Assembly (NCBI GenBank): GCA_029641185.1
Contig: JAPWGK010000006.1
Location: 1,426,001-1,490,000 of the forward strand
Direction of reading: 5' to 3'
Length of the DNA stretch: 64,000 bases
Origin: Pseudofabraea citricarpa
Lineage: Eukaryota; Ascomycota; Leotiomycetes; Helotiales; Dermateaceae
The translations under genes and the position numbers were made by a program. The notes beneath the pieces are model-generated. The model was not told the origin of the DNA and did no database searches. It saw only the letters and a program-made list of their open reading frames with translations. The number at the start of each line of letters is the position of its first letter. The first letter of the stretch is position 1. Below, piece by piece: positions 1 through 11,336 of this stretch.

Positions 1-1701
1 CGACAAGATACAGGTTTGCCCCTCCTCCCCCTCCGCTGGGGAAAACAAAAGAATTCAGATCAGGTCGTCAGTCAAATCAATCAGCATCCAGTGATTAAGC
101 AGCAGCGGTCGCAAGACGATCTAGACCATCGGATCGGGCTTGGTGGGCTTGGTTGCGATCTCGGGGTCTGCTCTGCTTACTGGGCAAAAGCACAAAGCAC
201 AGCACAGTACAGTACCTGGATGGGATTTGACAAGGCTCTACTGTAACTGTATCAGGATTATCGATGATGTCGGTGGGACGGAAACCACTCCCGAAAAGAG
301 ACCGGGTCCGAACCGGGTTTTGTTTTTATTTTTGTCTTTTTGCTTTGTGAGGGGTCTGCTCTTGATTCCAAAGTTATCCTTGCCACAGTTGACAGATAGT
401 ATAGGACTATGGTGATACTCTCTTATTGCTAGGATAGTCGCCGGAGCTCCGGGGGAGGGTAAGCATGAAATGTTTGGATGTATGCCGAAAGCAGAGCCGA
501 GCTTGAGTTTAGGTGTGTGTTCGTATGGCGAGGAAGATGGAGATTCCAAAGCCCGAACATGGTGGTATCACGAAAGGCAACGGATATATACATAAATGCT
601 ACTCTTTCTCGGGAAGTGAGCCATGGCAGAGCAGACAAGCCTTTTTGATTTCACCCTCACATCAGCAGAGAGCTTTCCCGGCCCCGCTTCTTCTCACAAC
701 TCGCAACTCACAACTCCCAGCTTACCAGCCCTGCCTGCCTGCCTCCCACCCCACACTACTGGCTGCTGCTCTCTTCCAACCTTGTACATTACGCACCTCC
801 AGGGGTTGTTGGCTGGCTGTCTTTCGAGGTTGGATACATCGTCATTGTTATTGCATCTTTAGTTTAAAGGATGTTCGTGTGCAGGCTGTCATTGTTGCTT
901 AGCGTCCAGGGTCGGTAAGGTGTGTGGGAGTGAGAGGTGGGTCTAAACTACTTTAGTATCTCCAAGAGCCTGCGTATATAATGTGTTAAAAAGGATGGTT
1001 TGACGGAGAAGAGGGAGAGGATGAAATGACGAAGAGAGAGAGAAAAAAAACATGTTGAAAGAGAGGGGTGAAGCATGACGTTGCCCCTCTTGCGATAAGG
1101 ATTGTGGTCCTCTATCAACCAAGGTCACTTGTGTTTCCTCATCCAGCAACGATGGAAATTAACAGGCCCATGGCACGCAACCAATGCCCCAAACAGGACT
1201 AAGGTTACACAGTAGAAGCAGAGGAAGTTACTGGAGAAACAATAGTTTTGGCGGGTTCTTTGGGGTTATGCCTATTCGGTGATATTCCGCAATCTGCACG
1301 TCCAGGCTCGGGATTCAGTTGCAGCATTATTACAGCTGTAGTGGGGCCACTAGATTCTGGACGATGATGCTCTTCTGCAAGCGATCTACAGTTCTTCGTC
1401 AAACCTCGTCAGCTCCCTTCCTGACAGCACCTCTTCTCCTCCAGAGTTCGAGACCCTTCAAGTTGACAAATGGGCTTTTAAACATGTCCCGTGTGATTGG
1501 CCCAGCCTGCTCGCCGGCTCGCCACTTCTCCTCGGCGACCTGCCGTCACTCAAAGTACATAAGAAGCTCTCCCACTGTTTGCCTCACACTTTTTTGAACA
1601 ACAAATACCAATTGCTTCAACACACCAACTCCAACATTACATCTTTCTTCTGCAACAAGCACCCGTCACCAATTCGAACAATAATACACTGAACCGCCAT
1701 C
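1..1701. other. Intergenic region upstream of the catalase gene
   Basis: No open frame here looks like a protein; those present are short, overlap on both strands and are low complexity. The stretch holds CT-rich and GA-rich tracts, for example a run of GCCT units near 730-745 and a purine run near 1,010-1,055. The last 150 bases before the catalase ATG are C/A/T-rich with many CAACA/CACCA words, as in fungal 5' leaders. An inverted CCAAT box (ATTGG) lies near 1,495-1,500, about 200 bases upstream of the ATG. It is a weak candidate promoter element. Confidence 0.5.
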
Positions 1702-3338
1702 ATGGTTGCCGACGACAAGCCTGCTTCGACCTTCCATTATGCTGACAAGCCCGTTTACACAACCTCCAATGGATGTCCCGTCCGAAACCCAGAAGAGTTC
1801 CAGAGAGTTGGTCAGAATGGCCCTCTCTTGCTCCAGGATTTCCACTTGATTGATCTGCTGGCTCACTTCGATCGCGAGCGCATTCCAGAGCGAGTTGTCC
1901 ATGCCAAGGGAGCTGGAGCGTACGGCGAATTTGAGGTCACTCATGATAGTAAGTCAACCATTCAACAGCCACAACTCAATTGCTAATACTCTTCTGCTAC
2001 AGTCACCGACCTTGTATGTTCCTCCTTCCGAACTACACCGTACCTCACTTGCTAATAATAAAACAGACGACGATTGATATGTTGAAGTCGGTTGGCAAAA
2101 AGACACCAGCTGTTGCGAGATTCTCGACTGTCGGTGGCGAGAAGGGCTCCCCAGATACTGCCCGCGATCCAAGAGGGTTCTCTGTCAAGTTCTACACAGA
2201 AGAGGGTAACTGGGACTGGGTCTATAATAACACACCTGTGTTCTTTTTAAGAGACCCCACTAAGTTTCCTCTCTTCATTCACACACAAAAGCGAAACCCA
2301 CAAACCAATCTGAAGGATGCTACGATGTTCTGGGATTATCTCTCGACTCACCATGAGGCTATTCATCAGGTCATGCATCTCTTCAGCGACCGTGGTACCC
2401 CATACTCTTACAGACACATGAATGGTTACTCAGGACACACACATAAGTTTGTCAAGGCAGATGGAACCTTCAACTATGTCCAGATCCACTTGAAGACCGA
2501 CCAAGGTAGCAAGACCTTCACCAATGAGGAGGCTGGAAAGATGGCCTCTGAGAACCCAGACTGGAATACCCAAGATTTGTTCGAGGCTATCCAGAATGGT
2601 GATTATCCATCCTGGACCGTCTACGTTCAAGTCCTCTCACCTGAGCAAGCCGAGAAGTTCCGCTGGAACATTTTCGATCTTACCAAGGTCTGGCCACAGA
2701 ATGAGGTTCCTTTGAGGCCTTTCGGAAAGCTCACGCTAAACAAGAACGTCGAAAACTATTTCGCCGAGATTGAGCAGGTCGCTTTCTCACCTTCTCACTT
2801 AGTCCCAGGTATTGAGCCCTCAGCCGACCCGGTCCTTCAATCTCGTTTGTTCTCTTACCCAGATACCCAACGTCACCGTCTCGGTACCAACTACCAACAA
2901 ATCCCCGTCAATGCTCCTCTTCGAGCTTTCAACCCATATCAGCGTGATGGTTTGATGGCGGTCAACGGAAACTACGGTGCAAACCCCAACTACCCATCAT
3001 CATACCGTGCGTTGTCCTACAAGCCAGTCAAGGCCACCAACGACCATGAGAAGTGGGCTGGTGCTGCCGTCTCTTTCTTGTCAGAGGTCACGGACGAGGA
3101 TTACGTTCAAGCCAACGGCCTCTGGGAGGTCCTCGGAAAGCAACCAGGCCAGCAAGACAACTATGTCAACAACGTTGCTGGTCACCTGAGCGCGGCGAAG
3201 GAGGATACTCGCAAGCGAACATACGACATGTTCTCCAAGGTCAACAAGACGCTCGGTGCTAGGATCGCCGAGGAGACGGAGAAGTTGGCGCCTGCCCCCA
3301 AGAGCACGGCTGCTGGATCTGCTACGTCGCGCATCTAG
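1702..3338 (+). CDS. Small-subunit heme catalase, probably peroxisomal
   Basis: Breaks down hydrogen peroxide to water and oxygen. Three exons, 1702-1948, 2003-2013 and 2067-3338, give 509 residues, the usual size for small-subunit monofunctional catalases. The middle exon is only 11 nt, but it is needed: joining exon 1 directly to exon 3 gives an immediate stop, while including it restores the family sequence (HDITDLTTIDMLK). Both introns carry a GCTAAT branch site. Visible landmarks are the distal catalytic His in [10 protein letters not shown], the catalytic Asn in [13 protein letters not shown], and the proximal heme-ligand Tyr in [14 protein letters not shown]. The protein ends in Ser-Arg-Ile, which fits a relaxed type-1 peroxisomal targeting signal, and there is no signal peptide. 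Peroxisomal location is inference. The ATG at 1702 starts the conserved N-terminus; an in-frame start inside intron 1 is rejected. Family assignment is secure. Confidence 0.96.
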
Positions 3339-5698
3339 ACGAGACATAGAAACACACTTTGCAATGACTGATGATTGATATTTGGGAGTGGGTGGCTGCT
3401 GGGTGGATACCCCCCTACGGATTACGAAAAGAGAAACTGGGCGGGATTGGCATGAGCGGAAATACCAGAATAACTTAAATAATATGACTTTCAACTACTT
3501 GTGATCTTTGATACGGCGCATGAGTGGTTTGCAATCGATTCTGCTTTTTCCATTTCATTTCGTGTCTTGCTCGTTTGGAGAGTTTGGATTACTCAAAAAG
3601 GCATTACAGATCTTTCGTAAGTTCTGATGGCTCCTCACACTGTATGTATATCCTCTTTGCTTTCTTCTTCTTTTTCACTTATTTTCTTCTCCTTCATTTA
3701 GAATACATGATTAGATTATGGTTATGTATGGAGGAAGTTTGGCAAAGAAAGCAAGGTTGTGACGACGAGTCGGGAGTGGGGGCTTAAGTTAAGCGACAGG
3801 AGGGAAAGAGAGACACGGAGAGAGGGTGTGTGAAAGTGGGTGAGATGCGAGCGGTTTGGATCCAGGTAAGTTATTTTGATTATTTGGTCTGTCAGCTGAA
3901 GTGCGCGAGAAGATTGTGTGTGAGCATGTGTGTAAATTTTACCTTTGTACCTTGACAGATTCTTGCTGTAGTGTTAGGTGGAAAAGAGGGGGAGCATGAG
4001 CGGATCTTTAGAAGTAGGGGCTCCAGAATGGACCTGCTTATTACACATATAACTGCATGTAATCAAATTCCTCGGATCCTGCTTTCGTTCCTCTGCTGCC
4101 CCCGGCACTGCTCCCCTTGTCACACAGATGATACAGTACCTCTGTACTGTAGATTCTAGCCGGAGATCCGGATTCCGGACTCTCTGAAGCGCACGCACGC
4201 ACGCACGCACGCATGCGCGCACAACGACATCAAACCCCGTCCGTTCCCTGTATATCACAGTATAGCAAACCCAAAAGGCGCCGGCTTCTTCGGCCGTCTT
4301 GAAAGGAACTAAGATGATGGAAGGAGAAAAGAAAACCAATTCTCTCTCCTTCGTCAGTATCCGAATCCTCGCTTCGACTTTCTCTGCGCCTACTCCTCTT
4401 GGTTGAGGTGGTCGTGGCTCTGAGATGACGAAGAGGGATGGAGATTGCGAAATTGAAATAGCTGCTGAAACGTCTGGAAGGGGGGGAAGTGTCGTAAGCA
4501 AATGTCGGCTGGCTACTGTACCTAGATAGATACCTGGGTACTCACCCGCAAGCTTGTGCTTACGTACTTCTAACTTTGACTCAGGTACCTGCTTTCTTCG
4601 ATTGTTGACCGCGTGGTGAAAGATGGCGCAAAGTGAAGAACATCTGACGCATGTGCGGTTCGGCTTTTGGGAGTGGGAAATACTTGTAGGTTTAGGAGGG
4701 AAGGAGGGGAGGAAAGTGGTCGAAGCGTTACTGCGAGAGCTCACACAAACCTTCAGTGCGATAGATACCCAGGTTCCTGCACCTTTCACATCATTATTCC
4801 GGCACCTGTGGTCTCTCGACCATTATTCACGAGTTTGATCTGCAACAGAATAAGATCTTAATCTTTATCTATCTTCCTTACACACTTAGTCATATCTGTG
4901 CCCCTATAACCTATCACTATATTCTGAAATGATTGACAACTTTAAACCTCACCGAGATACTTTTCCATGCGCGTTTAAAAAGCCTCACGTCCAAAGCGTG
5001 CTCCGAAGAAGAATGCAGAGTCAATATACCTTGGGATAGAGAAGTAACACACCTTATTCCGCAAAAGAAGAACCAATCGAGCTGTGCTCGCTTAAAAAAG
5101 CCGACTTAGATATCTTACCTGAATATGTCACGGCAGGTTGTTTAGATACAGACTAGATAGCTGTTTGTGAAATTAGATTCGATAGGGTGAATTGATTTGA
5201 GGATATATAAACAGTGAAATATCAGGCTTGAGAGGATCACTCATCGTTGCCGAAACTGTGAAAGTAAACTAACCGCCGTGCATTACTTGTTATCTGGGTT
5301 CTTCAGCTGTTGATTCGTCCTCGCTTAACTGGGAATACGATATTTTCACCTGACCAGACTCATGGTGTATTTGTAAAGTGGTTAGAAATTACGATATTCC
5401 TAGTTACTGGTACGTAGCTGTTCAAAAACACCAAGGGGGTTGACCTTCATGCGTCAAGTCAAATATGGACTTTCTACTTCAATCGTACCAGGTTCACGTT
5501 CTAACTTTTCAAATAGTCTTGCTACTTGGTACATATAAAGGGCTTTTAAGAGACGAAACCATCCAAGACTAAAGACAACCGAGAGAGGAATAGAGAAGAG
5601 GAAACATCCTTCGTGTGTAAGAGAGACCTCTACATAAGTCCTGCCAGCCAATCTACAGAGCCAGATCCAAAAAAAAGCCTGCGTTCAAAAATGCAAGC
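3339..5698. other. Intergenic region, 2.4 kb
   Basis: Contains the catalase 3' end and no convincing gene. One 271-codon open frame on the minus strand (3974-4789) is low complexity and runs through the tetranucleotide repeat at 4189-4222, so I treat it as chance. Region 4,850-5,650 is AT-rich without coding character. Confidence 0.5.
4189..4222. repeat. Tetranucleotide microsatellite (GCAC)n
   Basis: About six tandem GCAC units from 4191, followed by degenerate ATGCGCGCAC. Visible directly in the sequence. Confidence 0.95.
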
Positions 5699-6361
5699 TT
5701 ACTCCCCAATCTCCCGCCTCTCATCCCTAATCATAAAAACCTCCACAAACTCCTCCTCATCAGGCACATGAACAACCAAGCGATCCACCTCCCTAAACCC
5801 AAACCTCTCATAGACCGGTTTCCCATCAGGGCTGCCCTCAAGATAGCACTTCCTACACTGGCGATCCGCCCTCTCAAGACCCCATCTGATCAATTTCCCA
5901 GCAGCGCCTTTCCCCTGCCACCCAGGCCTCGTAGCAATAAGCTCCAAGTACCAGAACCTCTCAGAGTCCACCAGGCCATCGCCGACGAGAGCCAGCTTCT
6001 TGCGCACGAGCGCACCGAAAAAGAAGTCCGCGAGCACGGAATCGCTTGCTTCGGGCCACGCCGGCAGAGCTTGAGAAGAAGGAGGATAGAACTGCGGAGC
6101 GTTCCATTTGGCGAAGGAGACTATAACTTCTTGCTCCGCAGCACCAGACTCGACATCGGGATCCGGAGCTGTAATGACCAGGAAATGTGCGTCCGGCTCC
6201 GGTATCTCTTGCCGCAGCATGCTGAGCCAGAATTCGTGGCTCGATGGCGAAGAGCGCGGAAATACGCGCTTCGATATCAGGTCGTGCTCGAAGGCCGACA
6301 TGTAGATCTCTACGAGGGCCTCGGCGTCCGCGATGGTTGCTGGTCGGAGTGTGAAAGCCAT
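5699..6361 (-). CDS. GNAT-family N-acetyltransferase
   Basis: Single-exon gene of 220 residues, the usual size for a one-domain GNAT enzyme, which transfers an acetyl group from acetyl-CoA to an amine. The N-terminus (MAFTLRPATIADAEALVEIY) is the typical GNAT beta1-alpha1 start. The acetyl-CoA-binding motif A is clear at about residues 143-166 (YLELIATRPGWQGKGAAGKL), with the Q/R-x-x-G-x-G/A signature as GWQGKGAAG. Motif B follows, with YERFGFREVDR near residues 186-196. There is no signal peptide or membrane segment, so it is probably cytosolic or nuclear. The substrate cannot be told from the sequence. Fungal relatives are often annotated only as acetyltransferase; a role in detoxification or small-molecule acetylation is possible but unsupported here. 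Confidence 0.88.
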   Translation of the reverse strand: MAFTLRPATIADAEALVEIYMSAFEHDLISKRVFPRSSPSSHEFWLSMLRQEIPEPDAHFLVITAPDPDVESGAAEQEVIVSFAKWNAPQFYPPSSQALPAWPEASDSVLADFFFGALVRKKLALVGDGLVDSERFWYLELIATRPGWQGKGAAGKLIRWGLERADRQCRKCYLEGSPDGKPVYERFGFREVDRLVVHVPDEEEFVEVFMIRDERREIGE

Positions 6362-7022
6362 CTTTGTATTTTCTTTTGCTTTCTGTTCAAATCTTCTTGC
6401 GGAATTGGTTTGAAACTGATTTGCTTCCAGAGTCCAATTTTGCTTGCGGATTTTCCTTTTCCTTTTCCTTTTGTTGAGCGATCAGGAAGTCAGTGAGTAC
6501 GTTGAACATATATATTTCTTGCACCTCTTGGACCTTCCTGTTTTAGCTTCGCTCTGCTGCTTTAGTAAGCAATGCTAGCTCGAGTTTTGAGGATATGGTG
6601 GTGACTCGATCGGCCAGAGCAAAACCAGCCCTAGGAAACAGTCAGTGTTTTGAGAGGACGTTTTCTTTCATTATCCAGCACGAAAATGGAAATAGACGCA
6701 GGAAGATGCATCCACTGAGACAAATCCAGCTGAGGATCTATGCTTCTCTGCTTCTCGAGTTCTCGACTTGAAGAATGCCGTGTCGCTTGTTCGTTCGTCT
6801 TTCGCTCGCTTCGGCCCCCGAGCATTATTTACTGCGAGCTCTTTGAGTAGCCATGCAAAACCATCAGGTAGGAAGCAGAACAACAATTTCTTGTCGAAGA
6901 AACCAAGGATAAAGATAGCTTGTTTTACTATGTACATCCACCTAACAGATTTCTTTTTGTATACAGAACCCTCACGACTGAGGTATGCCTCCTAGCATCT
7001 AACTTTCGAGACAGCTTCTTCC
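6362..7022. other. Intergenic region
   Basis: Lies between the GNAT start and the mannanase stop, both on the minus strand. Contains a short TTTTCC-rich run near 6,450-6,475 and no gene that I can support. Confidence 0.5.
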
Positions 7023-8631
7023 TTACACAGCCTTGGCATTCATAGCGGCAGCATGGTTTGTAACCTATAAACGACAAAATCAGCTCTACTCCCAAGAAGG
7101 ATCTCATTGAAAAGAACAAGAGAGCACGAGAGAGGAAGAGAGAAAGATACATACCAAAGAAGTATACAGGTCTGTGCCGTAATAGATAGCATGCCCATCA
7201 TCATGCGTCTGGCCCCACGAGAAGGTATCGCCATACTGCCAGTACAGATCCCCAGCGATAGTACTCTGCAAGACGGCCGTCTGCCACGCAGGGATATTAG
7301 CCTTATCGGAAGCGCCATACTCCTCAAGGATAGCGGGTTTGCCCACAGCGAGGGCAGCGGCGGCATGGCTAGCGATCCAGCTAGCACCCCACGAGTCGGC
7401 CTGTCCCCAGCTACTAGGATACAGGTGAAAGGTGCCGAAGTCAATGGTCGAGATGGCCAGGTTCGCAGTCCAGTTCGTGCCGGGTCCGTACGTGTATGGG
7501 TAGCTCCCGTCGGAGCCAGTGTCCAGCCCGAATCCCTCGTCGCCAAGCGTGACCATGTGATTCGAGTCGAGCGATTTGATGTATGCCGATGTGGTCTTCG
7601 CCCAGTTGGTGATGACCGAGGTGGAGCATCCAGTGCAGCGCGGCTCGTTGGCCAGCTCCCATGCGAACACGGCAGGGTTGTTCTTGTAGCGCGCCACGAC
7701 GGTAGCGATGTATTTCTGATATTGCGTCTGTGCCGCGCTGGACAAGTACCATTGTGATTCATCGGTCGTCGAGAGGCCGTAGTAGGTCCTGTAGGCGTTC
7801 ATGCCGCCGTAATCACTCCAGTTGTTGACGAAGTTGATGATGAGACTGATTCCGTGAGCAGCGGCTGATTCTACCACATAGTCGAGTCGCTGGAGTCCGT
7901 CGGCTCCGGTGTTGATGACGGGTGACTGCCCTGGGATGAGGGATTGGAACCATACTTGGCCTGAATAGGGTGCTGCGGTGAGGTCACTGAATCCCCAGAC
8001 TCGGAGCACTTTCAGACCAGTCTATACATGAGTTAGTATCTCTTCAAAATAACCGAGGAAGTTTCTTTATGTCCATACCGCTGCCAGATGCGTAAATACG
8101 AGATCAACATCAGCGTTATCAGTGAGGAATCCAATCCAGTACGAATTGGTGCCGGCAAAGTATGTCTTCTTGCCATTGATGGTGAAGACATTTCCCGAGA
8201 CCTTGGAATAACCACTGATACCAGTGGTTCCGGTAGGGGTAGAAGCGGTAGTTGTCTTGCTAGTCGTCAATGTTGTCTTCGTACTTGTTGTCGATGATGG
8301 TTTGGAAGTTGTCGAAGAAGTGGGTTTCGCCGTCGATGTTGAAGCTACAAGAATCTGAGTTAGTATAAGTGATCTATTGATACGAGTATCAAGAGACGCT
8401 TACCAGTTCCTGGGACGCACTGTGAGTAGTATGCGTTGGAGTAATAGCAGTAGTAGCCTGCAACGCAAGTCGTCAAGCCGGTCCAGTTTACCCCTCCACC
8501 TATAATGATTTCAGCAAAGCTATAATAGAATCAGGAGTGACCATCAAGAACGTACACTGTGCATAAGCTGCATTCTGGGCAGCAGCGACAGCCAGTGTCC
8601 CTGAGAGGGAGAGCAAAGAAGCAACACGCAT
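7023..8631 (-). CDS. Secreted GH5 endo-1,4-beta-mannanase with N-terminal CBM1
   Basis: Hydrolyses beta-1,4-mannan in plant cell walls and is secreted. Five exons on the minus strand: 8631-8556, 8499-8404, 8344-8079, 8021-7155 and 7064-7023, giving 448 residues. All splice sites are GT..AG and all phases agree. Order of parts: signal peptide (about residues 1-18); a fungal-type CBM1 (about 25-58, with the QCGG start and spaced Cys and aromatic residues); a Ser/Thr/Lys-rich linker (about 58-100); then the GH5 catalytic domain. Catalytic residues are visible: the acid/base Glu in [11 protein letters not shown] and the nucleophile Glu in AILEEYGA. The Trp of LRVWGFSD and the whole layout fit subfamily GH5_7 mannanases; that subfamily call is from memory. 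The last exon codes for only 13 residues plus the stop. A CCGGGG word near 9,016, about 385 bp upstream, could be a CreA site but is weak. Confidence 0.95.
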
Positions 8632-9479
8632 TTTTGCAGTAAAGCCCAATCAAAGTCTTGAAGAGAGAAGTATAAAAGAATCCAGCTGTAATACTAAAGG
8701 AAGAAGTAGACCAGAGAGTATATAAAGGTAAGCGGTTCCTGGTTGAACTATGCATTCTTAGCCAGGCAGAGAAGTCCACCAAGCATAGTCACCTTCATTT
8801 CCAAATCCAGCTCTGGTTCGTGGAAACACCTAGTCCATCGTCTTTTAATATCCAAATTAATTAGACTCCACAAAGACTGCCCCTCTATTAGATTCAGGGT
8901 CCAAAGTCAAAAACTCATTGATCAGGAGGCCAACCCTGCATCACATAAACCCTCGAGACCGGCGCGAATCCCGTGTAACCAATGAAATTTCGAAGAATGG
9001 GTAAATGACTGAATCCCGGGGTAAGCTTTAAGGTTAATAAGTTTCCTGGTGCTCCCGACGGCCCTGGAGGTTCCGCTTCCTAGAATGGACACCTCGCCTT
9101 GCTTTGTTTTGCGGCTTTGCCGACGAATCGTTACCAGCTTTCGAAGAGGTTGTGGCTGGGCATAAAAGAAAAAGCCAAGTGAATTTGTGATAATTCTTGA
9201 GAGATAGGAAGCGGTGTCTGAAAAGAAACAAGACATGTGATGGTTCTGCGGAGTATATCACAGCCAGTGCTGTCACGTGCACCGTTACTTGCAAGAAGCT
9301 GGCCGAACTTTCAGCCAAGCTTGTGAAGGAAAATAATATGATTTGTCTCGTCTACAAGCTCTATAGTAAAATGTGTAAGAATGGCGCAATTGAATAGCAA
9401 AATATCCCTGCCAGGAGCCTTGGAATTCCACAAAAGCTTGGCCTCCTCTTCAACCACCTCAATATCAATCACAATTGGG
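8632..9479. other. Intergenic region between the mannanase and RTA1-like genes
   Basis: Contains the mannanase promoter and the 3' flank of the RTA1-like gene. A TATATA-containing stretch lies near 8,716-8,725, about 90 bases upstream of the mannanase ATG. No open frame has protein-like composition. Confidence 0.5.
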
Positions 9480-10409
9480 TTAAACAGCGTTGCTCTTCCG
9501 TCTCGTCTCTCGAATCGTACCATTTTTCGGCATGACTCGTCCTGGATGCCAGATTGCCAGCATAGTAACTGCCAGGACCATAGGAGCAAATTCCAGAGCT
9601 CCAAAGAAGGCTTCATGAGTACTAAGGTACGAGAAGACACCCTGGGCAGTTTCGGCAAGACGGAAGATGGTCCTTATATAAACGAGAAGACTGGCTAGCG
9701 ATAGTGCAGCAAGAAATTGCGCAATCCTCGCATAAGACTTAAGATTTGGAAGGCGGATGACGAATAACGTAAGGAGGACGAGGAAGATGGAGAAGAAGAA
9801 GGTTTGGCAGACAAGCCCAGAGAGCAAGATATTATTGGCGGTTGTAGAATCCTTGCCATTGGACTCAGCACTGCCGATTAGAGCCGCCCCGGCAATCTGG
9901 AGAATTGTGGAGAGAACATCAGCAGTGATGAAAATCCAGAGAATCCATTTCGGCTTGCGGAAAATCGAGACGTTTGGCAAAGAATTGTGAGATGATGCCC
10001 AGTGGATTAACTTTGTCAAGCATACATAGATGCTTGCGGATATAAACACCGGCGCCGTTACAATCAAGAAGTATTGTACAACAAAGTAGATAATGTGGTA
10101 CGGATCTTTACGTGATGATAGAGTGCGAAAGGCGTAGCCGATAACCTCCATCAAGCATGCAAAGGTCAAGGGGCTGAACGACCAGGCCTTGTAGATCCAT
10201 ACTTGAATGGCGTGAACAATAAAGCATATGGAAAAGAGTACCATGGCGATAACACATAATGTAAAATTGGGCGTGTAGCTACACATTTCATTAATACAAA
10301 AAACCAATCAGGTTGAAGTAAATATTTACCCATAGATGATGATCCTTGCATCGTTAGGTCCCATAGGATTGGGAAAGTTAGGATCGACATAACCAGTCGG
10401 TGCTGCCAT
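9480..10409 (-). CDS. RTA1-like seven-helix membrane protein
   Basis: Two exons, 10409-10330 and 10278-9480, joined in phase to give 292 residues, the usual size of the RTA1/RSB1/RTM1 family. These fungal-only membrane proteins are linked to resistance to lipid-like toxins (for example 7-aminocholesterol for yeast Rta1) and to lipid export (Rsb1). The N-terminus has the family's short hydrophilic leader ending IIIYGYTPN. It is followed by about seven hydrophobic segments, the first starting at about residue 29, and a charged cytosolic tail rich in Arg and Lys. The next genes upstream in its own direction are a Zn2Cys6 regulator and an MFS transporter, both on the same strand, which suggests a resistance-type neighbourhood. 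Substrate unknown. Confidence 0.9.
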
Positions 10410-11336
10410 AATAGCCAAACCAAAGACCTTCAGTTAATTGCTTTGAGAATATGTTTGGTTTGCAGGTTAAAATCCTAGTGATATATCCTCGTGCTTGTTT
10501 TGGATCGTGTACGTAATTTGTGACGGGAGCCCCTTGGGTGTTCAAACGAGGAATGAAGCTACTGCAATCGATGACTTGACGTGAAGACATCAACTCAAAC
10601 ACAGCAACTACGACCAAGTTATATACCAAGGTATTGCTCGTGGCAGTACGAAAACCAAGAGTAAGACATTCAGCACGGAGTGTATACATTCGAGATACAA
10701 TACTTGCTTGCGGTGCCAAAATATAACAATAATCACCGATGGCGTTGAATGGTCGACTAAGGGTCAGCCTCATCTTGGCGACTTATCAGATTTCTACCAT
10801 GAGTTGCGTCATGACTTTCTCAAAAGCCTCATAAATATCCAAACTTGATCAGAGGGCTGCGAAATACACGGCACTAGTTCTCTAGTGATGACATTAATAT
10901 GTAACGTATAGACGAGAATGCAGGCAATCATCGATAGGAGTTTGCATGTCAGCTGTATAGCACGTGACCGGGACCGGGTCAAACCTCTATGGCTTGCGTG
11001 TCGTTGTCGGGATGCCAGTTTAGGCACCGTCGACATGAAGGGCGGCATCGGCTTATGTCCAAACACCCGTGAACCTCCGTTGAAGGTCTAAGTAAAAATT
11101 GATGCGAAAAGAAATCCATTCGTAGAAAGTTTGTCCGATGCCGATCTTCGACTATGGAACGCACCTGCAATGCGTAAAGTCCAAACGGAAAGTATCTTTG
11201 AACGAAGGCGTGGTTAGGTTTTGGTGCCTAGAAATAAATATTGAGGAGGGTATCTTTTGTACAATTGGCTGAGCATAAACATTCTCATGCTTCCGTAACT
11301 CCTACACTTCCTGTATATGCCTTGATGTTTTGTCTT
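10410..11336. other. Intergenic region
   Basis: Upstream region of the RTA1-like gene and 3' flank of the regulator. Short frames on both strands lack protein-like character. I see no RNA gene or repeat. Confidence 0.45.

Noticed and set aside
1980..2066. Catalase start inside the intron region
   Set aside because: The frame is open by chance across introns; the real N-terminus with the catalytic His is coded from 1702.
3974..4789. 271-codon open frame on the minus strand
   Set aside because: Low complexity, runs through the GCAC microsatellite (giving Ala-Cys-Val-Arg repeats), no family features.
7107..7757. Plus-strand open frame opposite the mannanase
   Set aside because: Shadow of the GH5 catalytic exon; the minus strand carries the catalytic motifs.
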